Shown here one piece after another: positions 6,417 to 6,675 of a stretch of DNA of 6,675 bases. Numbering within the stretch: the stretch's first letter is position 1; each line of letters starts with the position of its first letter. This DNA comes from Dysgonamonadaceae bacterium. GTDB lineage: Bacteria > Bacteroidota > Bacteroidia > Bacteroidales > Azobacteroidaceae. Location of the stretch: the NCBI GenBank assembly GCA_031260235.1, contig JAIRKG010000152.1, positions 1 through 6,675 on the forward strand, given 5' to 3'. The notes beneath the pieces were generated by a model. It saw only the letters and a list, made by a program, of their open reading frames with translations, was not told the origin of the DNA and did no database searches. The translations under genes and the position numbers were made by a program.

Positions 6417-6675
6417 CTGTTTTCAGTAAAATAATTGCCGGTGAAATTCCGGGCTATAAAGTGGCGGGAAACGCCGGTTTTTACGCCTTTCTGGATATTA
6501 ATCCGCTGGCGAAAGGGCACACGCTCGTCGTGCCTAAAAAGGAAACGGACTATATTTATGATTTAGACGATCGGACGGCCGGAGATTTGTTTGTCTTTTC
6601 AAAAAAGGTGGCGAAAGCCATACAAAAAGCCGTTCCGTGTAAGAGGATAGGGGTGACGGTTATCGGACTGGAAGT
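6413..6675 (+). CDS. HIT-family (histidine triad) protein, C-terminal part beyond the window
   Basis: ATG 6413 overlaps the greA stop in ATGA, and 87 residues are visible before the right edge. The start MTVFSKIIAGEIPGYKV and the block FLDINPLAKGHTLVVPKKE (26-44) are characteristic of the HIT superfamily of small cytoplasmic nucleotide-binding phosphoramidases/hydrolases (Hint branch). CKRIGVTVIGLE (76-87) is the strand and linker that normally lead directly into the catalytic HxHxH triad, which is just outside the window. The complete protein is usually about 130 residues, so roughly a third is missing. The pairing with greA is common in Bacteroidales. The overlap implies co-transcription and translational coupling. 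The physiological substrate of these proteins is generally unknown. Confidence 0.92.
   Translation, partial: MTVFSKIIAGEIPGYKVAGNAGFYAFLDINPLAKGHTLVVPKKETDYIYDLDDRTAGDLFVFSKKVAKAIQKAVPCKRIGVTVIGLE

Noticed and set aside
1..6675. tRNA, rRNA, CRISPR arrays and insertion sequences
   Set aside because: I looked for clover-leaf ends, regularly spaced repeats and transposase-like frames with terminal repeats and saw none; nearly all bases are accounted for by the genes listed.

Overview
The window looks like chromosome of a member of the Bacteroidales (phylum Bacteroidota). Three things in the sequence point there. The promoters fit the Bacteroides-type consensus (TTTG near -33, TAnnTTTG near -7). 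Start codons sit behind A/T-rich leaders without clear Shine-Dalgarno sequences. The greA-HIT gene pair and the compact Wza/Wzc polysaccharide export pair have the form typical of that group. Genus cannot be read from the sequence.

Layout: about 5.8 kb on the minus strand is a tightly packed polysaccharide operon, read from right to left. A Wza-like outer-membrane export lipoprotein (4945-5754) comes first, then after an 8-bp gap a Wzc-like co-polymerase/tyrosine autokinase (2642-4936). This overlaps by 4 bp a UDP-HexNAc-type nucleotide-sugar 6-dehydrogenase that starts with GTG (1359-2645). After a 29-bp gap comes a PLP-dependent DegT/DnrJ/EryC1/StrS sugar aminotransferase (169-1329). A further minus-strand gene, cut by the window edge, begins at 125. 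It appears to have its own -7 box and may be an accessory gene (weak resemblance to restriction-modification proteins). Right of the operon is a 191-bp divergent intergenic region (5755-5945), followed on the plus strand by greA (5946-6416) and, overlapping by 4 bp, the start of a HIT-family gene (6413 to window end).

How they work together: the dehydrogenase and aminotransferase would make nucleotide sugars (an aminouronic acid and/or an amino-deoxy sugar). Wzc would control polymer length and transport through cycles of tyrosine phosphorylation, and Wza would form the outer-membrane exit. No glycosyltransferase, flippase, polymerase or UpxY-type antiterminator gene lies in the window, so the rest of the pathway must be elsewhere. 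greA and HIT are housekeeping genes unrelated to this operon and probably mark its chromosomal border.

The most interesting signal is in the greA leader. A textbook intrinsic-terminator hairpin with a U tract (5887-5919) lies a few nucleotides after the predicted transcription start and before the greA start codon. No plus-strand gene lies upstream of it in the window. It therefore probably acts on greA's own transcripts and may release a ~40-nt leader RNA, resembling the GraL arrangement of Escherichia coli greA.
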